Of a stretch of DNA of 36,395 nucleotides, positions 17,137-25,634 are shown one piece after another. A program made the position numbers and the translations under genes. The notes beneath the pieces were generated by a model that made no database searches, was not told the DNA's origin, and saw nothing but the letters and a program-made list of their open reading frames with translations. This DNA comes from Pyrinomonadaceae bacterium. Its GTDB lineage: Bacteria > Acidobacteriota > Blastocatellia > Pyrinomonadales > Pyrinomonadaceae. Location of the stretch: positions 1 through 36,395 of the forward strand of contig JAVEDE010000040.1 in NCBI GenBank assembly GCA_030841105.1. The letters are read 5' to 3'. How positions within the stretch are numbered: the stretch's first letter is position 1; each line of letters begins with the position of its first letter.

Positions 17137-17850
17137 TTACCCGATCAAGCGGTTGTGCTCGATTCTCACCACCTCGTAACACTCGCAACTGCACTCTTCC
17201 AGAATCTTCCGGTTGACAATCTTGATGTGGCCGCGCTTGTAGCTGATCGCGCCCTTCTCTTGCAGGCGGCTGGCGGCGAGGCTCACGGCCTCGCGTTGAA
17301 TGCCGAGCATGTTGGAGATGAACTCGTGCGTCATTTGCAGTTTGTCCGACCGCACGCGGTCGTGTGTCATCAACATCCAGCGGCAGAGTCGTTGATCGGT
17401 CGTGTGCAGGCGGTTGCAGACGGCGGTCTGCGAAATCTGCGTGATGAGCACTTGCGTGTAGCGCAACAACGCGAGTTGGAACGCGCCGCCCCTCCTGAAC
17501 TCCGCCTGCATGGTCGCCGCCTTCATCTTCAGGGCTTCGCCCGACCCCTGCACGATGGCCTGATTAGGCGTCGTGTCACCGCCCATAAACAGCGCGATGC
17601 CGACGAGTCCTTCGTTGCCCACCAAGCCCACCTCGGCCGTCGAGCCGTCAATCATCGTGTAGAGCAGCGAGACGTGCGAGGTCGTCGGGAAATAGACGTG
17701 CTCCATCTGTCCCTGCGACTCGTAGACTACTTCGCCGAGAGTAAAAGTGATGGGCGTCAGCCCCGGCAGCAGCCGCGCGTAGTCTTCGGCGGGCAGCGCA
17801 GCGAGCAGTCGGTTGTCGGCCGGTTGGGAACTGTCCGGTGCTAAGGGCAC
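17137..17850 (-). CDS. Crp/Fnr family transcriptional regulator (copy 2)
   Basis: A paralogue of the neighbouring regulator with the same layout: cNMP-binding-like roll (TFTLGEVVYESQGQMEHVYFPTTSHVSLLYTMIDGSTAEVGLVGNEGLVGIALFMGG), dimerisation helix (LITQISQTAVCNRLHTTDQRLCRWMLMTHDRV) and winged HTH (LQMTHEFISNMLGIQREAVSLAASRLQEKGAISYKRGHIKIV). Two in-frame GTG codons compete as start. GAGG at 17861-17858 is 7 bases from the GTG at 17850 but only 1 base from the GTG at 17856, so 17850 is preferred (237 residues). The tandem paralogues probably arose by duplication; their recognition helices differ (GGTREQITVAASML versus GIQREAVSLAASRL), so they may read different sites. Confidence 0.88.
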   Translation of the reverse strand: MPLAPDSSQPADNRLLAALPAEDYARLLPGLTPITFTLGEVVYESQGQMEHVYFPTTSHVSLLYTMIDGSTAEVGLVGNEGLVGIALFMGGDTTPNQAIVQGSGEALKMKAATMQAEFRRGGAFQLALLRYTQVLITQISQTAVCNRLHTTDQRLCRWMLMTHDRVRSDKLQMTHEFISNMLGIQREAVSLAASRLQEKGAISYKRGHIKIVNRKILEECSCECYEVVRIEHNRLIG

Positions 17851-18010
17851 GGGCACACCTCATTTCTGTCGTTGAATGAAACATGAAAAGCCGACGGAAG
17901 AACCATGTTCGGCTCTACGAGCGCGGCAGTTTAAGCGTCGGCAGCGTCGGCAAGCACAACGCCGCCACGGAAATTTATTTGTAGAATAACACGCTATGTA
18001 TGTTTTCACA

Positions 18011-18038
18011 CTGATGAAAGTTATGCCTATGCTATACT
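18011..18038 (+). promoter_or_regulatory. Candidate extended -10 promoter for the response regulator
   Basis: TGC-TATACT at 18030-18038 is a perfect extended -10 element, with a weak CTGATG at the -35 position (18011-18016). It lies in the AT-rich part of the 398-base divergent gap (17851-18248) between Crp copy 2 and the response regulator. The leader would be about 200 bases. Nothing else is recognised in that gap. Confidence 0.4.
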
Positions 18039-18248
18039 GTGCATGCCAGTAATAGCTAAGTTTGCCGGGGCGAGCGATTCCGACGAATCCGACCCGCTAT
18101 GTTGACTCAGGCAAAACGATGCGTCCGGCCGCATTCAAGAGGGAAAACTAGGCGGGGTGGGGTTTCAGCCAGACAATCTTCGCCCCTCATTTTCCACCCA
18201 CTTCATTTCCACTCACTGCAAACTCCCCCATTCCCACAGGAGTCTGTC

Positions 18249-18683
18249 ATGACCCCGACGCCGCGCATTCTCATCATTGACGACGACCCCAACAGTAGCG
18301 AGTTGATCGAGTTGATGCTCCGTTATTCAGACTCCGATTACGAGATCACTTCCGTCCAAACACCCGAAGCGGGATTGCGTCTGGCGGCGGCTCAACGCTT
18401 CGACCTGTTCCTGCTCGATTACCGCTTGCCGGGCATGACCGGCGCGGAAGTCTGTCGCCGTATCCGCCGGACGGATGCCGAGACGCCGGTTATGTTCTTC
18501 ACCGGCACGGCACACGAGCGTGAGCGGCAGGAAGCGATGCAGGCAGGGGCGAATGCCTATCTGGTCAAGCCGGACGATATCAAAAGACTGAGCGAGACCG
18601 TGAAGCGTCTGACCGGCGAGAACATACACGCCTCCGCACGCGGCGCGGCAACGGCCGCTCGCCTCTCATCCTCCACGCGGTAA
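18249..18683 (+). CDS. Single-domain response regulator (CheY-like receiver)
   Basis: A 144-residue receiver domain with no output domain. The acidic pocket is IIDDDPNS (D11-D13), the phospho-acceptor is D57 (LLDYRLPG), the switch Thr is T85 (FFTGTAHE) and the conserved Lys is K107 (YLVKPDD). A basic low-complexity tail of about 20 residues follows. AGGAG at 18238-18242 ends 6 bases before the ATG at 18249; the longer frame upstream lacks one and is not domain-like. It probably relays phosphate or acts by protein contact; the hybrid kinase 2.4 kb away is a possible partner. Confidence 0.9.
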   Translation: MTPTPRILIIDDDPNSSELIELMLRYSDSDYEITSVQTPEAGLRLAAAQRFDLFLLDYRLPGMTGAEVCRRIRRTDAETPVMFFTGTAHERERQEAMQAGANAYLVKPDDIKRLSETVKRLTGENIHASARGAATAARLSSSTR

Positions 18684-18735
18684 GACGCGAGTCTCGCGTC
18701 CCGCCCCTACACGCTTCCCAACAACGCGCCAAAAG

Positions 18736-18785
18736 AAAAGGCAGAAGTGAGTGCGAATTGCCCGCCTCACTTCTGCCTTTTAACT
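18736..18785. terminator. Bidirectional terminator
   Basis: A perfect 16-bp stem (18736-18751 with 18766-18781) with AAAA/TTTT at its base lies between the convergent response regulator and tricorn-like genes. Confidence 0.9.
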
Positions 18786-18804
18786 TTTTACTGCTTGCGT
18801 TCGC

Positions 18805-21800
18805 TTACCTGTCGGCCGTCTGGCTACCGCTCTTGAGTTGCTTGAGCAGTTCTTCGACGGCGACTTCGAGTTGGCGGTCGCGCCCGGCGAGCGTCTCTTC
18901 GGGCGAGTTGTCAACGAGGATGTCGGGGCGGACGCCCGTGTTCTCCATGTTGGTTTGTTGTTTGTCGGCGAGGTAGACGCCGACGCCGGGCGTGCGGACG
19001 GTCGAGCCGTCAATCAAGGAGTAACTGCCCGTGCCGATGACCGCGCCCATCGTCGGCGTGCCAATCACTTTGCCGAGGCCGAGCGCGCGGAAGCCCGCCG
19101 GGAACATCTCCGCGTTCGAGGCGGAACGCCAGTTTTGCAGCACGACCTTCGGGCCGAAGAAGCCGCCGAAGGGGCGCGTCGTCGCCTCAGTGCCGCGCGG
19201 CTGCCAGACTTGATACTGGCGTTGGACGAGGATGCCGAGCAACTCCTGCTCGATGTTGCCGCCGCCGTTCCAGCGTTGGTCTATGATCATCGCTTCCTTG
19301 TCGCGGTACTCGCGCAGTTCCTTCTCGAACTTGCGCAAGGAGGGTTGGTTCATCGCCTGTATGTGGACGTAGCCGACGCGCCCGTTCGAGAGTTTCGTCA
19401 CCGTCTCGCGACGCTGCTTGACCCAACGCTCGTAGCGGAGTTGGCCGTAGTTGCCCATCGAGGTTGGCTCGATGCGCGTGCGCCACGCGCCTTCGTCCGT
19501 CGCCTTGTTGTTGAAGGTGACGGCGACCTTGCGATTGAGACGATAGTTGAGGTGCTGCCAGTATTCGTCGCCCGCGCGCACGGGCTTGCCGTCAATGGCG
19601 ATCAGGTAATCGCCGACCGAAACCTTCACCCAGTCCTTGTCCGAGGGGCCGTCTTCGTAGATGTGCGTGACGCGATAGCGACCCGCCTGCGCGTCGGCTT
19701 CGAGTTCGAGGCCGAGGTGTCCGGTCGCGGCCGCGCCCGGCTCGCGCCCACCGCCCGGCGGCGGCGCAGCGCCCGTGTGCGAGGCGTTCAGTTCGCCGAT
19801 CATCTCGTTGACGATGTTCAAGAGTTCCTGCCGGTCGCCGACGTACTCGACGAGCGGGCGATACTTGGCGCGCATCGCGTCCCAGTCCGTGCCGTGCATC
19901 TTCGCGTCGTAGAAGCGGTACTTCATCGTGCGCCAAGCGTCGTCGAACATCTCCGCCCACTCGGCGGGGCGATCAACTTTGACCTTCGCCGTGAAGTTGA
20001 CGCGGCGACGCTGCGCGGGCGCGGCCGACGTGGAAGGCGGCGCGCTCGAAGCACTTGCGCCCGGCGGGAGCGGCGGCGGCATCGAGACGGAATAGACGAA
20101 GTCGCCCTCTTGGAAGAAGAGCGTGCGGTTGTCGCGCGAGACGTTCAGGTTGGCGACGCCGCCGCCGAAGCCGCCGCCACCGCCGCCGCCCTGCGCGCCG
20201 TCCGTCGGAGGCGTGCCGGAGGTGATGCGCGTCAGCCGCTTGCCGTCCTCCTGAATCGAATAGATGACGGGGACTTGCGCCAGCCCCGCCGGTTCGCTCG
20301 TGACGAAGACGATGGTCTTGCTGTCGGGCGAGATGTTGTAGGTGGGGATGGCGAAAGGCATGCGCGTCAACTGGCGCGTGCGCCGTTTGAGTCCCGCCCA
20401 GTCAATGTTGACCGGCTTCGGCGTGGGTTTCGGTCGCGCTGCACCACCGCCACCACCGCCCGCGCCCGCTTCGCCGGAAGGCGTTTGCGACCCGGACGAC
20501 GCCGCCGCTTGCGCCGCTTCCTGATCGGCGCGCTCTTCGGGGTCGTCCGGATCGCGTTCGAGTTTTTCGAGCGCGACGGAATAGATTTGCACGGAGGGCT
20601 GCGAGCTAAAGCTGCTCTGGTCTATGCGCAGGAAATAGAGCTTCTTCCCGTCGGGCGAGAAGCGCGCGCCCGTCTCGTTGAAAGAGTCGAAAGAAACTTT
20701 CCGCTCTTCGCCGCCCGCCGAAGGAGCGATGAAGATGTCGCTGTTGCGCGTGAAGTCGGGTTTGGAGTAGGCGAGCCACTTGCCGTCGGGCGACCAATCG
20801 GGCTGGCCGATCTGGCCGTAGCGCGACGCGCTGATCTCCTTCGACTGTTTGCCCGCGACCGTGACGACGCGCAGCTTGTTGTCGGAAGCCGTGTAGGCGA
20901 TCTGTGTCGAGTCGGGCGACCACGAGTAGCCGAACTTGAGTTCGTCGAGGTCTGTGATCTTCTGCGCCTCGCCCGCGCCGTCCGTGGCGACGACGTAGAG
21001 TTCCTCGCGCCCGCTGCGGTCGGAGACGAACCCGATCCACTTGCCGTCGGGCGAGTACTCGACGTTGCGGTCGCGGAACGGGCTGTCGGTCAACTGCCTG
21101 AGGTCGCCCTCTTCGACCGGCGCGGTGAACACTTCGCCGTGGATGGAGAGGACGATGCGGCGCGAGTTGGGCGCGAGCGCGTAGTCGTCAACCTGCGAGG
21201 CGAAGTCGCGCACCTCGCTCAAGCTCTCCTGCGTCTCGGCGGCGATGTCGAGGTTGATCGGAGTGACGCGCTTCGACGCCACGTCGAGTTTCGAGATGCC
21301 GAAGTCGTGCTCGAAGACGATGGTCTTGCCGTCGTTGCTGATGGCAGGCCAGCGCACGTCGCCCGACTTGAAGGTCGTCACCTGCGCCGCCTTGCCGCCC
21401 GTTTCGGGGACGCGCCAGATGTTGGTGAGGCCGCCGCCCTCGCGGTCAGAGACGAAATAGATGTTGCCGTCGCGCGCCCACATCGGCCACGAGTCCAAGC
21501 CCTCGAAGTCCGTCAGGTTCTTGAAACTCTTCGTGGAAGCGTCCATCACCACCACGTCCGACTGCATCGCGCCGCGGTAGAACTTGCGCCAGTAGACCTG
21601 CGCCTTCTGGTTGTAGGCGATGCGGCGGCCGTCGGGCGAGTAAGAGCCTTGCACGCCCATATCCACGCCCGCGTTCACGGGCATGCCGCCGTCTGTGCTG
21701 ACGGTGTAGAGACGCGCCGCCCAGTCCTCGCCGCGGTTCGACGAGAAGAGCACGCTCCGGCCGTCGGGTGTCCAGTTCAAGACCGAATCGTCGGCCGAGT

Positions 21801-22113
21801 GCGAAGTCAACTGCTTCACCGTGCCGCCCGTGGCGGGCATGATGTAGACGTCGAGGTTGCCGTTGCGGTCGCTCGAAAAAGCGATCCACTTGCCGTCGGG
21901 CGAGAAGCGCGGATACACGTCGCGCGCCTTGTGGACGGTGAGCCGCTGGATGTTCTGCCCGGACTCGTCCGCCGTCCAGATGTCGCCGAGATAACCGAAC
22001 GCGACGCGTCCTTGATGGTAGTGCGGGTAACGCACGAGCCTCGCCTCTTTCGCCGCGGCGACCGCGGAGGCGAAGAAGATAAACGCGATTGCCGAGAGGT
22101 AAATTTTCTTCAT
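18805..22113 (-). CDS. Tricorn-like S41 family periplasmic protease
   Basis: An 1102-residue exported peptidase with signal peptide MKKIYLSAIAFIFFASAVAAA. Residues ~25-650 contain repeated beta-propeller motifs (YPRFSPDGKWIAFSSDRNGNLDVYIM, VEYSPDGKWIGFVSDRSG, PDWSPDGKWLAYSKPD). A tricorn core region, a PDZ domain (~800-890) and the C-terminal S41 catalytic domain follow. Likely catalytic residues are the S778-H779 pair (NASHTGA) and the nucleophile S999 in RSASNAEMF, which aligns with the SxxE pattern of tail-specific proteases; DQRWNGGG is also typical. Three low-complexity linkers (poly-Gly at ~545-555 and ~640-655, and a Pro/Ala/Ser stretch near 680-705) interrupt the propellers. It is likely to degrade peptides in the periplasm. 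It is alone between terminators. Confidence 0.93.
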   Translation of the reverse strand: MKKIYLSAIAFIFFASAVAAAKEARLVRYPHYHQGRVAFGYLGDIWTADESGQNIQRLTVHKARDVYPRFSPDGKWIAFSSDRNGNLDVYIMPATGGTVKQLTSHSADDSVLNWTPDGRSVLFSSNRGEDWAARLYTVSTDGGMPVNAGVDMGVQGSYSPDGRRIAYNQKAQVYWRKFYRGAMQSDVVVMDASTKSFKNLTDFEGLDSWPMWARDGNIYFVSDREGGGLTNIWRVPETGGKAAQVTTFKSGDVRWPAISNDGKTIVFEHDFGISKLDVASKRVTPINLDIAAETQESLSEVRDFASQVDDYALAPNSRRIVLSIHGEVFTAPVEEGDLRQLTDSPFRDRNVEYSPDGKWIGFVSDRSGREELYVVATDGAGEAQKITDLDELKFGYSWSPDSTQIAYTASDNKLRVVTVAGKQSKEISASRYGQIGQPDWSPDGKWLAYSKPDFTRNSDIFIAPSAGGEERKVSFDSFNETGARFSPDGKKLYFLRIDQSSFSSQPSVQIYSVALEKLERDPDDPEERADQEAAQAAASSGSQTPSGEAGAGGGGGGAARPKPTPKPVNIDWAGLKRRTRQLTRMPFAIPTYNISPDSKTIVFVTSEPAGLAQVPVIYSIQEDGKRLTRITSGTPPTDGAQGGGGGGGFGGGVANLNVSRDNRTLFFQEGDFVYSVSMPPPLPPGASASSAPPSTSAAPAQRRRVNFTAKVKVDRPAEWAEMFDDAWRTMKYRFYDAKMHGTDWDAMRAKYRPLVEYVGDRQELLNIVNEMIGELNASHTGAAPPPGGGREPGAAATGHLGLELEADAQAGRYRVTHIYEDGPSDKDWVKVSVGDYLIAIDGKPVRAGDEYWQHLNYRLNRKVAVTFNNKATDEGAWRTRIEPTSMGNYGQLRYERWVKQRRETVTKLSNGRVGYVHIQAMNQPSLRKFEKELREYRDKEAMIIDQRWNGGGNIEQELLGILVQRQYQVWQPRGTEATTRPFGGFFGPKVVLQNWRSASNAEMFPAGFRALGLGKVIGTPTMGAVIGTGSYSLIDGSTVRTPGVGVYLADKQQTNMENTGVRPDILVDNSPEETLAGRDRQLEVAVEELLKQLKSGSQTADR

Positions 22114-22274
22114 CGTTTTTTCCAGACACTTAGGGAGTTAAAGGCCGCCCGACTACGGAGACTGAGACGGGCACGACAAGGCTGCGCCGGGGCAGCGACT
22201 GTTTTGGTTCTTGAAACGGACAGGAAACTTTTAGGTGTCCTCACACCGGGGACACGTCGCAGGTTAGCCAGTGC

Positions 22275-22304
22275 ATTGTAAGTAAAACGCCGCGCGAGCG
22301 CCAA
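22275..22304 (-). promoter_or_regulatory. Candidate promoter of the tricorn-like protease
   Basis: On the minus strand TTGGCG (22304-22299) and TACAAT (22280-22275) are 18 bases apart. The leader would be about 155 bases. It contains overlapping alternative hairpins: GTGTCC/GGACAC at 22235-22255 and GGTGT/ACACC at 22234-22247. Confidence 0.4.
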
Positions 22305-22337
22305 TCTTACGGGCGGGGGCGGGAAAAGTTTTTCCCT

Positions 22338-22508
22338 TCAACTTCCGGCGGGAAAAATCCTACTGCCCTCTTCCCACACGAGCAATTTCGACGCGGGCAA
22401 CATGCGTTCGCCGCGCGTCTCGATCAGCACGGCGGGCGGCGTCGCCGCATGTCCTCGGTCTGCGTGCGGGTGAAGTCGTTGTGTGTCCTGTCGCTGTGTG
22501 TCTTTAAG
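22338..22508 (-). other. Possible C-terminal coding remnant downstream of the glycosyltransferase
   Basis: The minus-strand frame continuous with the glycosyltransferase stop stays open for 56 codons and ends at 22338. Its last part reads VLIETRGERMLPASKLLVW. This resembles the C-terminal end of the zinc-finger protein at 24784 (HRGKPAMLPAAKLIVRE). It may be a small gene starting at the GTG of VLIE or a leftover gene end. No ribosome binding site is convincing. The rest of the gap to 22113 holds only the protease promoter. Confidence 0.25.
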
Positions 22509-23660
22509 TCAGCGCGTGGACTTCCCCGCCGCGCGTCGCGCGACGACGCGTGCGAGGCGACCCACGAGCGGCAGATTGAGTAAGCGCGCCTGCAAACGCG
22601 CCGTCGTCGAATGGGCGGCGGCTTCGCGTTCGGCGCGCGCGCTCAAAGTCAGCCAGCGCAGGTAAGCGGCGGCGGCGCGTCCCTCGGCCGCGACGCCCTC
22701 GCGCCCCACGCCCGCCGCGTATTCGTCAATCACTTCCCGGTAGAGCGCGACGATCTCGTCAACCGCCGGCTCGATCCCGGCCGAGGCGCGGACGCGCCGG
22801 GAAACTTCGCTCGCGTCGCTCGCGTCGTAGCGCGCGATCTCGCGCGCGAGCGCATCGGCGTCGGGCTTCGACGTGAGGGCGCGGACACCGAAATTCACAC
22901 GCCGCAATGCTTCGAGTTCGCGCGTCGTGACGAGCGCGCCCGCGCCCGCTTCATCACACAGCACGACCGCCGCGCCGACCGCCATCGCTTCGAGCGCGCA
23001 GCGCGCTTTCGCAAACACCAGATCATATTGTCCGAGCAGTTGCTCCGGTTGCAGCGACGCGTTCCCCGCCCTGCGCCCCACCACGTCGAGCGCGAGACCG
23101 GCGCGACGGCAAGCCTCGCGCACCGCGCCGAGGTAGGAATCCTCGCGCGCGTAGTTGCTGAAGACGAGCGCGCGCGACGGTTTGGCGGGGAGCGGCGGGC
23201 GCGGGCGGAAGCGCGCGAGATCAACGAAGTTGAGGATGACGCGCGCGCGCTCCACAGGGATCGCCTCCTCGCAGACGAGACGGTCGTAGCAGGTGTCGTC
23301 CACGGCCACGTAGCGCAGGATGCGCGGGAAGCGCGGCGGCGACTCAAGGCGCGCGAGCCAGCCGTGACAGAAGTAGGCGGCGGGCGTGTCCGTGAAATGA
23401 AGGAGCGCGGTCATCGTCTCCGGGTTGTGCTGGCCGTGGATCACGTCGGGCGGGAGGGCGACGGAGTTCAGATCGTCCGTGACGGGGACGGTCGCCGCGC
23501 GCAGATCGTCTGCGACGCGTCCGAGTCGCGTGCTGTAGACGACGGGCGTGTGGCCGCGCGCGAGGAGGCGCGTGGCGAGATCGCGCACGTAGAGTTCCGT
23601 GCCCGTGTAGTCCGACAGCGAGTGGTTGGTGATGAGCACGCGCAAAGCCCCCGCGCCCAT
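22509..23660 (-). CDS. Glycosyltransferase, GT4-like (GT-B fold)
   Basis: A 383-residue GT-B protein. The N-terminal half starts MGAGALRVLITNHSLSDYTGTELYVRDLATRLLARGHTPVVYS, typical of family 4 acceptor domains. VILNFVDLARFRPRPPLP is the family's NxVDxxRFxP linker. The donor side shows YDLVFAKARCALEAMAVGAAVVLCD, where E/G positions contact the nucleotide sugar. The sugar and acceptor are not predictable. The ATG at 23660 overlaps the upstream gene's stop as TGATG, so it is translationally coupled to the LmbE-like protein. The open frame continues to 24071, but that part is the shadow of the upstream gene. No membrane helix is seen; it is probably cytosolic or peripheral and acts in a surface glycan pathway. 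Confidence 0.85.
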   Translation of the reverse strand: MGAGALRVLITNHSLSDYTGTELYVRDLATRLLARGHTPVVYSTRLGRVADDLRAATVPVTDDLNSVALPPDVIHGQHNPETMTALLHFTDTPAAYFCHGWLARLESPPRFPRILRYVAVDDTCYDRLVCEEAIPVERARVILNFVDLARFRPRPPLPAKPSRALVFSNYAREDSYLGAVREACRRAGLALDVVGRRAGNASLQPEQLLGQYDLVFAKARCALEAMAVGAAVVLCDEAGAGALVTTRELEALRRVNFGVRALTSKPDADALAREIARYDASDASEVSRRVRASAGIEPAVDEIVALYREVIDEYAAGVGREGVAAEGRAAAAYLRWLTLSARAEREAAAHSTTARLQARLLNLPLVGRLARVVARRAAGKSTR

Positions 23661-24529
23661 CAGACGCACCTCTCGACGTGCTCGCGCAAGGCGACGGACA
23701 AGGGCAGCAAGTGCTCGCGGTAACGAATCACTTGCTCGTAGTGACCGGCGGCCACGAGTCGCTCGGCGTGCGTCTCGTAGAACGGCGGCCGGGACGAGAC
23801 GGCCGCGCGCTCTTCGTCCGCGACGACGGGGCGCAAACACTCGACACGAAACATGTCCAACCCGGCGCGCGCGTGCTCGCGCCGCTCCGCCTCGTCGCGC
23901 GCGAGATAGTCGTCCAACGCGCCCGCTGTGCCGGCCGCGCCGCCCGCGTAAGTGTTCTCGACCTCGGCCGTCAGTTCGGGATAATACTTGCGCGCCGAAG
24001 AGACTTTCCGTTGGAACTGATCGCCGTCGAGTTCCAGCCGGAGCGACGGCAACGCCGCGCCCGCGACGCAAGAGTCCGGCCGGTTGACGATGGGAAAGTC
24101 GAAGTTGTTGATCGCTCTGCCACCAGCCTTAGACGCCATCTCCACCGCCGCGTCAATCAAGAGGCGGCAGACGTCGTGCGTCGAGTTATAGCCCTCGGTC
24201 GCGTCGCCGGAAACGTGGCCGATGCCGTCTCGCAGGAAACAGTCGGTGAGTTCATCAGCCAGCCGTAGAAACAACGGGAAGTCGCGCGCGAGCAGCGCGA
24301 GGTAGACTTCGCGGTCGGTAAAACGGCCGTAGATTCCGCCGCGCTCGACGCCGTATTCCGACAGGTAGGCCGTCGTCGCGCCGAGCCGCGAACGCGAGGC
24401 GCGACCCGAACCGTCCGTCAGGACGAAGACCCGCGGGCGGACGAGTTCGAGCCAACCGTGGAGTCGGATTTCGTGGCCGGGATGAGCGACGATGAGCGCG
24501 GCGGGAGAATCGGGAAAAATTGTTGACAT
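23660..24529 (-). CDS. LmbE/PIG-L-like protein with AHPGHE motif
   Basis: A 289-residue protein starting MSTIFPDSPAALIVAHPGHEIRLHGWLELVRPRVFVLTDGSG. The AHPGHE (residues 15-20) sits where LmbE/PIG-L deacetylases have AHPDDE, so metal binding may use a changed ligand set. A second candidate motif is GDATEGYNSTHDVCR (H118). PIG-L enzymes remove N-acetyl groups from sugars, and coupling to a glycosyltransferase by TGATG overlap fits a sugar-modifying role. The substitution makes activity uncertain. The open frame runs to 24781, but the ATG at 24529 is where family-like sequence begins. A TATACT at 24647-24642 on the minus strand may be its -10. Confidence 0.65.
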   Translation of the reverse strand: MSTIFPDSPAALIVAHPGHEIRLHGWLELVRPRVFVLTDGSGRASRSRLGATTAYLSEYGVERGGIYGRFTDREVYLALLARDFPLFLRLADELTDCFLRDGIGHVSGDATEGYNSTHDVCRLLIDAAVEMASKAGGRAINNFDFPIVNRPDSCVAGAALPSLRLELDGDQFQRKVSSARKYYPELTAEVENTYAGGAAGTAGALDDYLARDEAERREHARAGLDMFRVECLRPVVADEERAAVSSRPPFYETHAERLVAAGHYEQVIRYREHLLPLSVALREHVERCV

Positions 24530-24727
24530 CGCTTCCGGTGCAGAACCTCTACTGCATCTGTGCCGGCGGTTTCCTGCTTGAGAGAACGACTGCGGCAAAA
24601 CAACTCTGCGAGGCTGCCGGTAAACCAACTGCGAGACTGACAGTATAGACGATGCAACGCGCCGGATGGTTTTAATTTTTGTCGGCCGCGCGGGTGAATT
24701 TTTTGCCGGACGCACGAATGAGCAGGG

Positions 24728-24765
24728 CGGAGACGCGGGCGGTTTGAACGTCGCCCGCGTCTCCG
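24728..24765 (-). terminator. Strong hairpin behind the zinc-finger membrane protein
   Basis: A perfect 14-bp GC-rich stem (24728-24741 with 24752-24765) and 10-base loop, just downstream of the gene ending at 24784. There is no T-run on either strand, so termination is likely but not certain. Confidence 0.6.
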
Positions 24766-24783
24766 TACTGCATGAACTCACTT

Positions 24784-25275
24784 TTACTCACGCACGATCA
24801 ATTTCGCCGCGGGCAGCATCGCGGGCTTGCCCCTGTGCTGCCAGCAGCGACCCGTGCCGCGCACGCGCCGCGAACAGGGCGTGCCCTTCTTCGTGCGCGC
24901 GCCGCAAACGGAGACGACTTCGGCCGGGTCGGTCGGCCGCTCCGACTCCGTCCCGTCCGCGCCGTAGACGGGAGCACGCCCGTTCGTGTTCGCAGCCGTC
25001 GTCTCTTTACCCGCCGTCATCGAAAGTTGCGATGCGAGCGCGGGAGAGTACGACGCGCCGCGTTCGATGACGAGCGGCGGGGGCGCGGGTCGCATCGCGC
25101 GACCGGCGACGTAGCCCGCGCCCAGAAGCGCGACGCACGCGGCCAGCGCACGCGTGACGCGACCCCGCCTGAACCTGCGGTCGCACCCGTCGCAAAAACG
25201 GCGACTCGTCCACGCGCGCCAGCGCACACGCGCGACGCGCCCGCCGCACTCCGCGCAGAAATTCGGCTTGTACAT
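24784..25275 (-). CDS. Zinc-ribbon, single-pass membrane protein with C-terminal CCCH finger
   Basis: A 163-residue protein starting MYKPNFCAECGGRVARVRW. An N-terminal zinc ribbon has C7-x2-C10 and C28-x2-C31. One membrane helix spans about residues 42-61 (RALAACVALLGAGYVAGRAM). A ~60-residue linker follows. The C-terminus has a CCCH-type motif (CGARTKKGTPC...GRCWQH: C124, C134, C144, H147), similar to the CGAxTKxGTPC...CxxH motif seen in diverse small phage and bacterial proteins. The zinc ribbon would be cytosolic and the C-terminus outside, by the positive-inside rule. The ATG at 25275 has GGAGGGG about 12 bases upstream. It shares a divergent control region with a second Cys-rich gene. 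Function unknown. Confidence 0.7.
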   Translation of the reverse strand: MYKPNFCAECGGRVARVRWRAWTSRRFCDGCDRRFRRGRVTRALAACVALLGAGYVAGRAMRPAPPPLVIERGASYSPALASQLSMTAGKETTAANTNGRAPVYGADGTESERPTDPAEVVSVCGARTKKGTPCSRRVRGTGRCWQHRGKPAMLPAAKLIVRE

Positions 25276-25441
25276 TTTTGGGAATCCCCTCCGCGTGTGA
25301 GGACGCGCCGCCGCCAACGTCGCCGCCGTCGGGAGTCGGGGCGCGTCGCTGAAAGAGAAACGGGCTTTTCGGAGTGGGCTAGCGCGGCGGGCGTTGACGC
25401 GAGCGAGTGGAACGCTCACCGAACGCCGCTTGGTGCGGCGG

Positions 25442-25471
25442 ATTATGGTCGAACCGGAGGCGCGGGCGCAA
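25442..25471 (-). promoter_or_regulatory. Candidate promoter for the zinc-ribbon membrane protein
   Basis: On the minus strand TTGCGC (25471-25466) and CATAAT (25447-25442) lie 18 bases apart. The first AGAAATTTTT box of the adjacent array touches the -35. Confidence 0.45.
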
Positions 25472-25592
25472 GAAATTTTTGTCTAACAAACAAGAAATTT
25501 TTGCCTGACGCGCACAAGAATTTCTGTTCTGACGCGCGCGAGAAATTGCTAACGCGCCCGCGAAATCTCCACTTGCGCGCGAGAAATTTCTA
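25470..25592. repeat. Array of six AGAAATTTCT-like boxes in a divergent promoter region
   Basis: Boxes begin at about 25471, 25493, 25517, 25541, 25561 and 25582. They read AGAAATTTTT, AGAAATTTTT, AGAATTTCTG, AGAAATTGCT, CGAAATCTCC and AGAAATTTCT. Spacings are 22, 24, 24, 20 and 21 bases, about two helical turns. The consensus is palindromic. GC-rich gcgcgc spacers separate several boxes. It does not fit a coding frame, because several periods are not multiples of three. Confidence 0.65.
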
Positions 25593-25634
25593 CTTGAAAT
25601 CGCCGCCCCTCTTCGTTTCATACGCTGGTGAACG

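Noticed and set aside
18838..22281. An 1147-codon plus-strand open frame
   Set aside because: It mirrors the tricorn-like protease; composition is Arg/Ala/Val/Asp-rich with no motifs, as expected opposite a high-GC gene.
22611..23723. A 370-codon plus-strand open frame
   Set aside because: It is the shadow of the GT4-like glycosyltransferase; no domain or ribosome binding site.
25470..25592. CRISPR array
   Set aside because: The repeated core is only about 10 bases and degenerate, spacers are 10-14 bases, and no cas gene is near.
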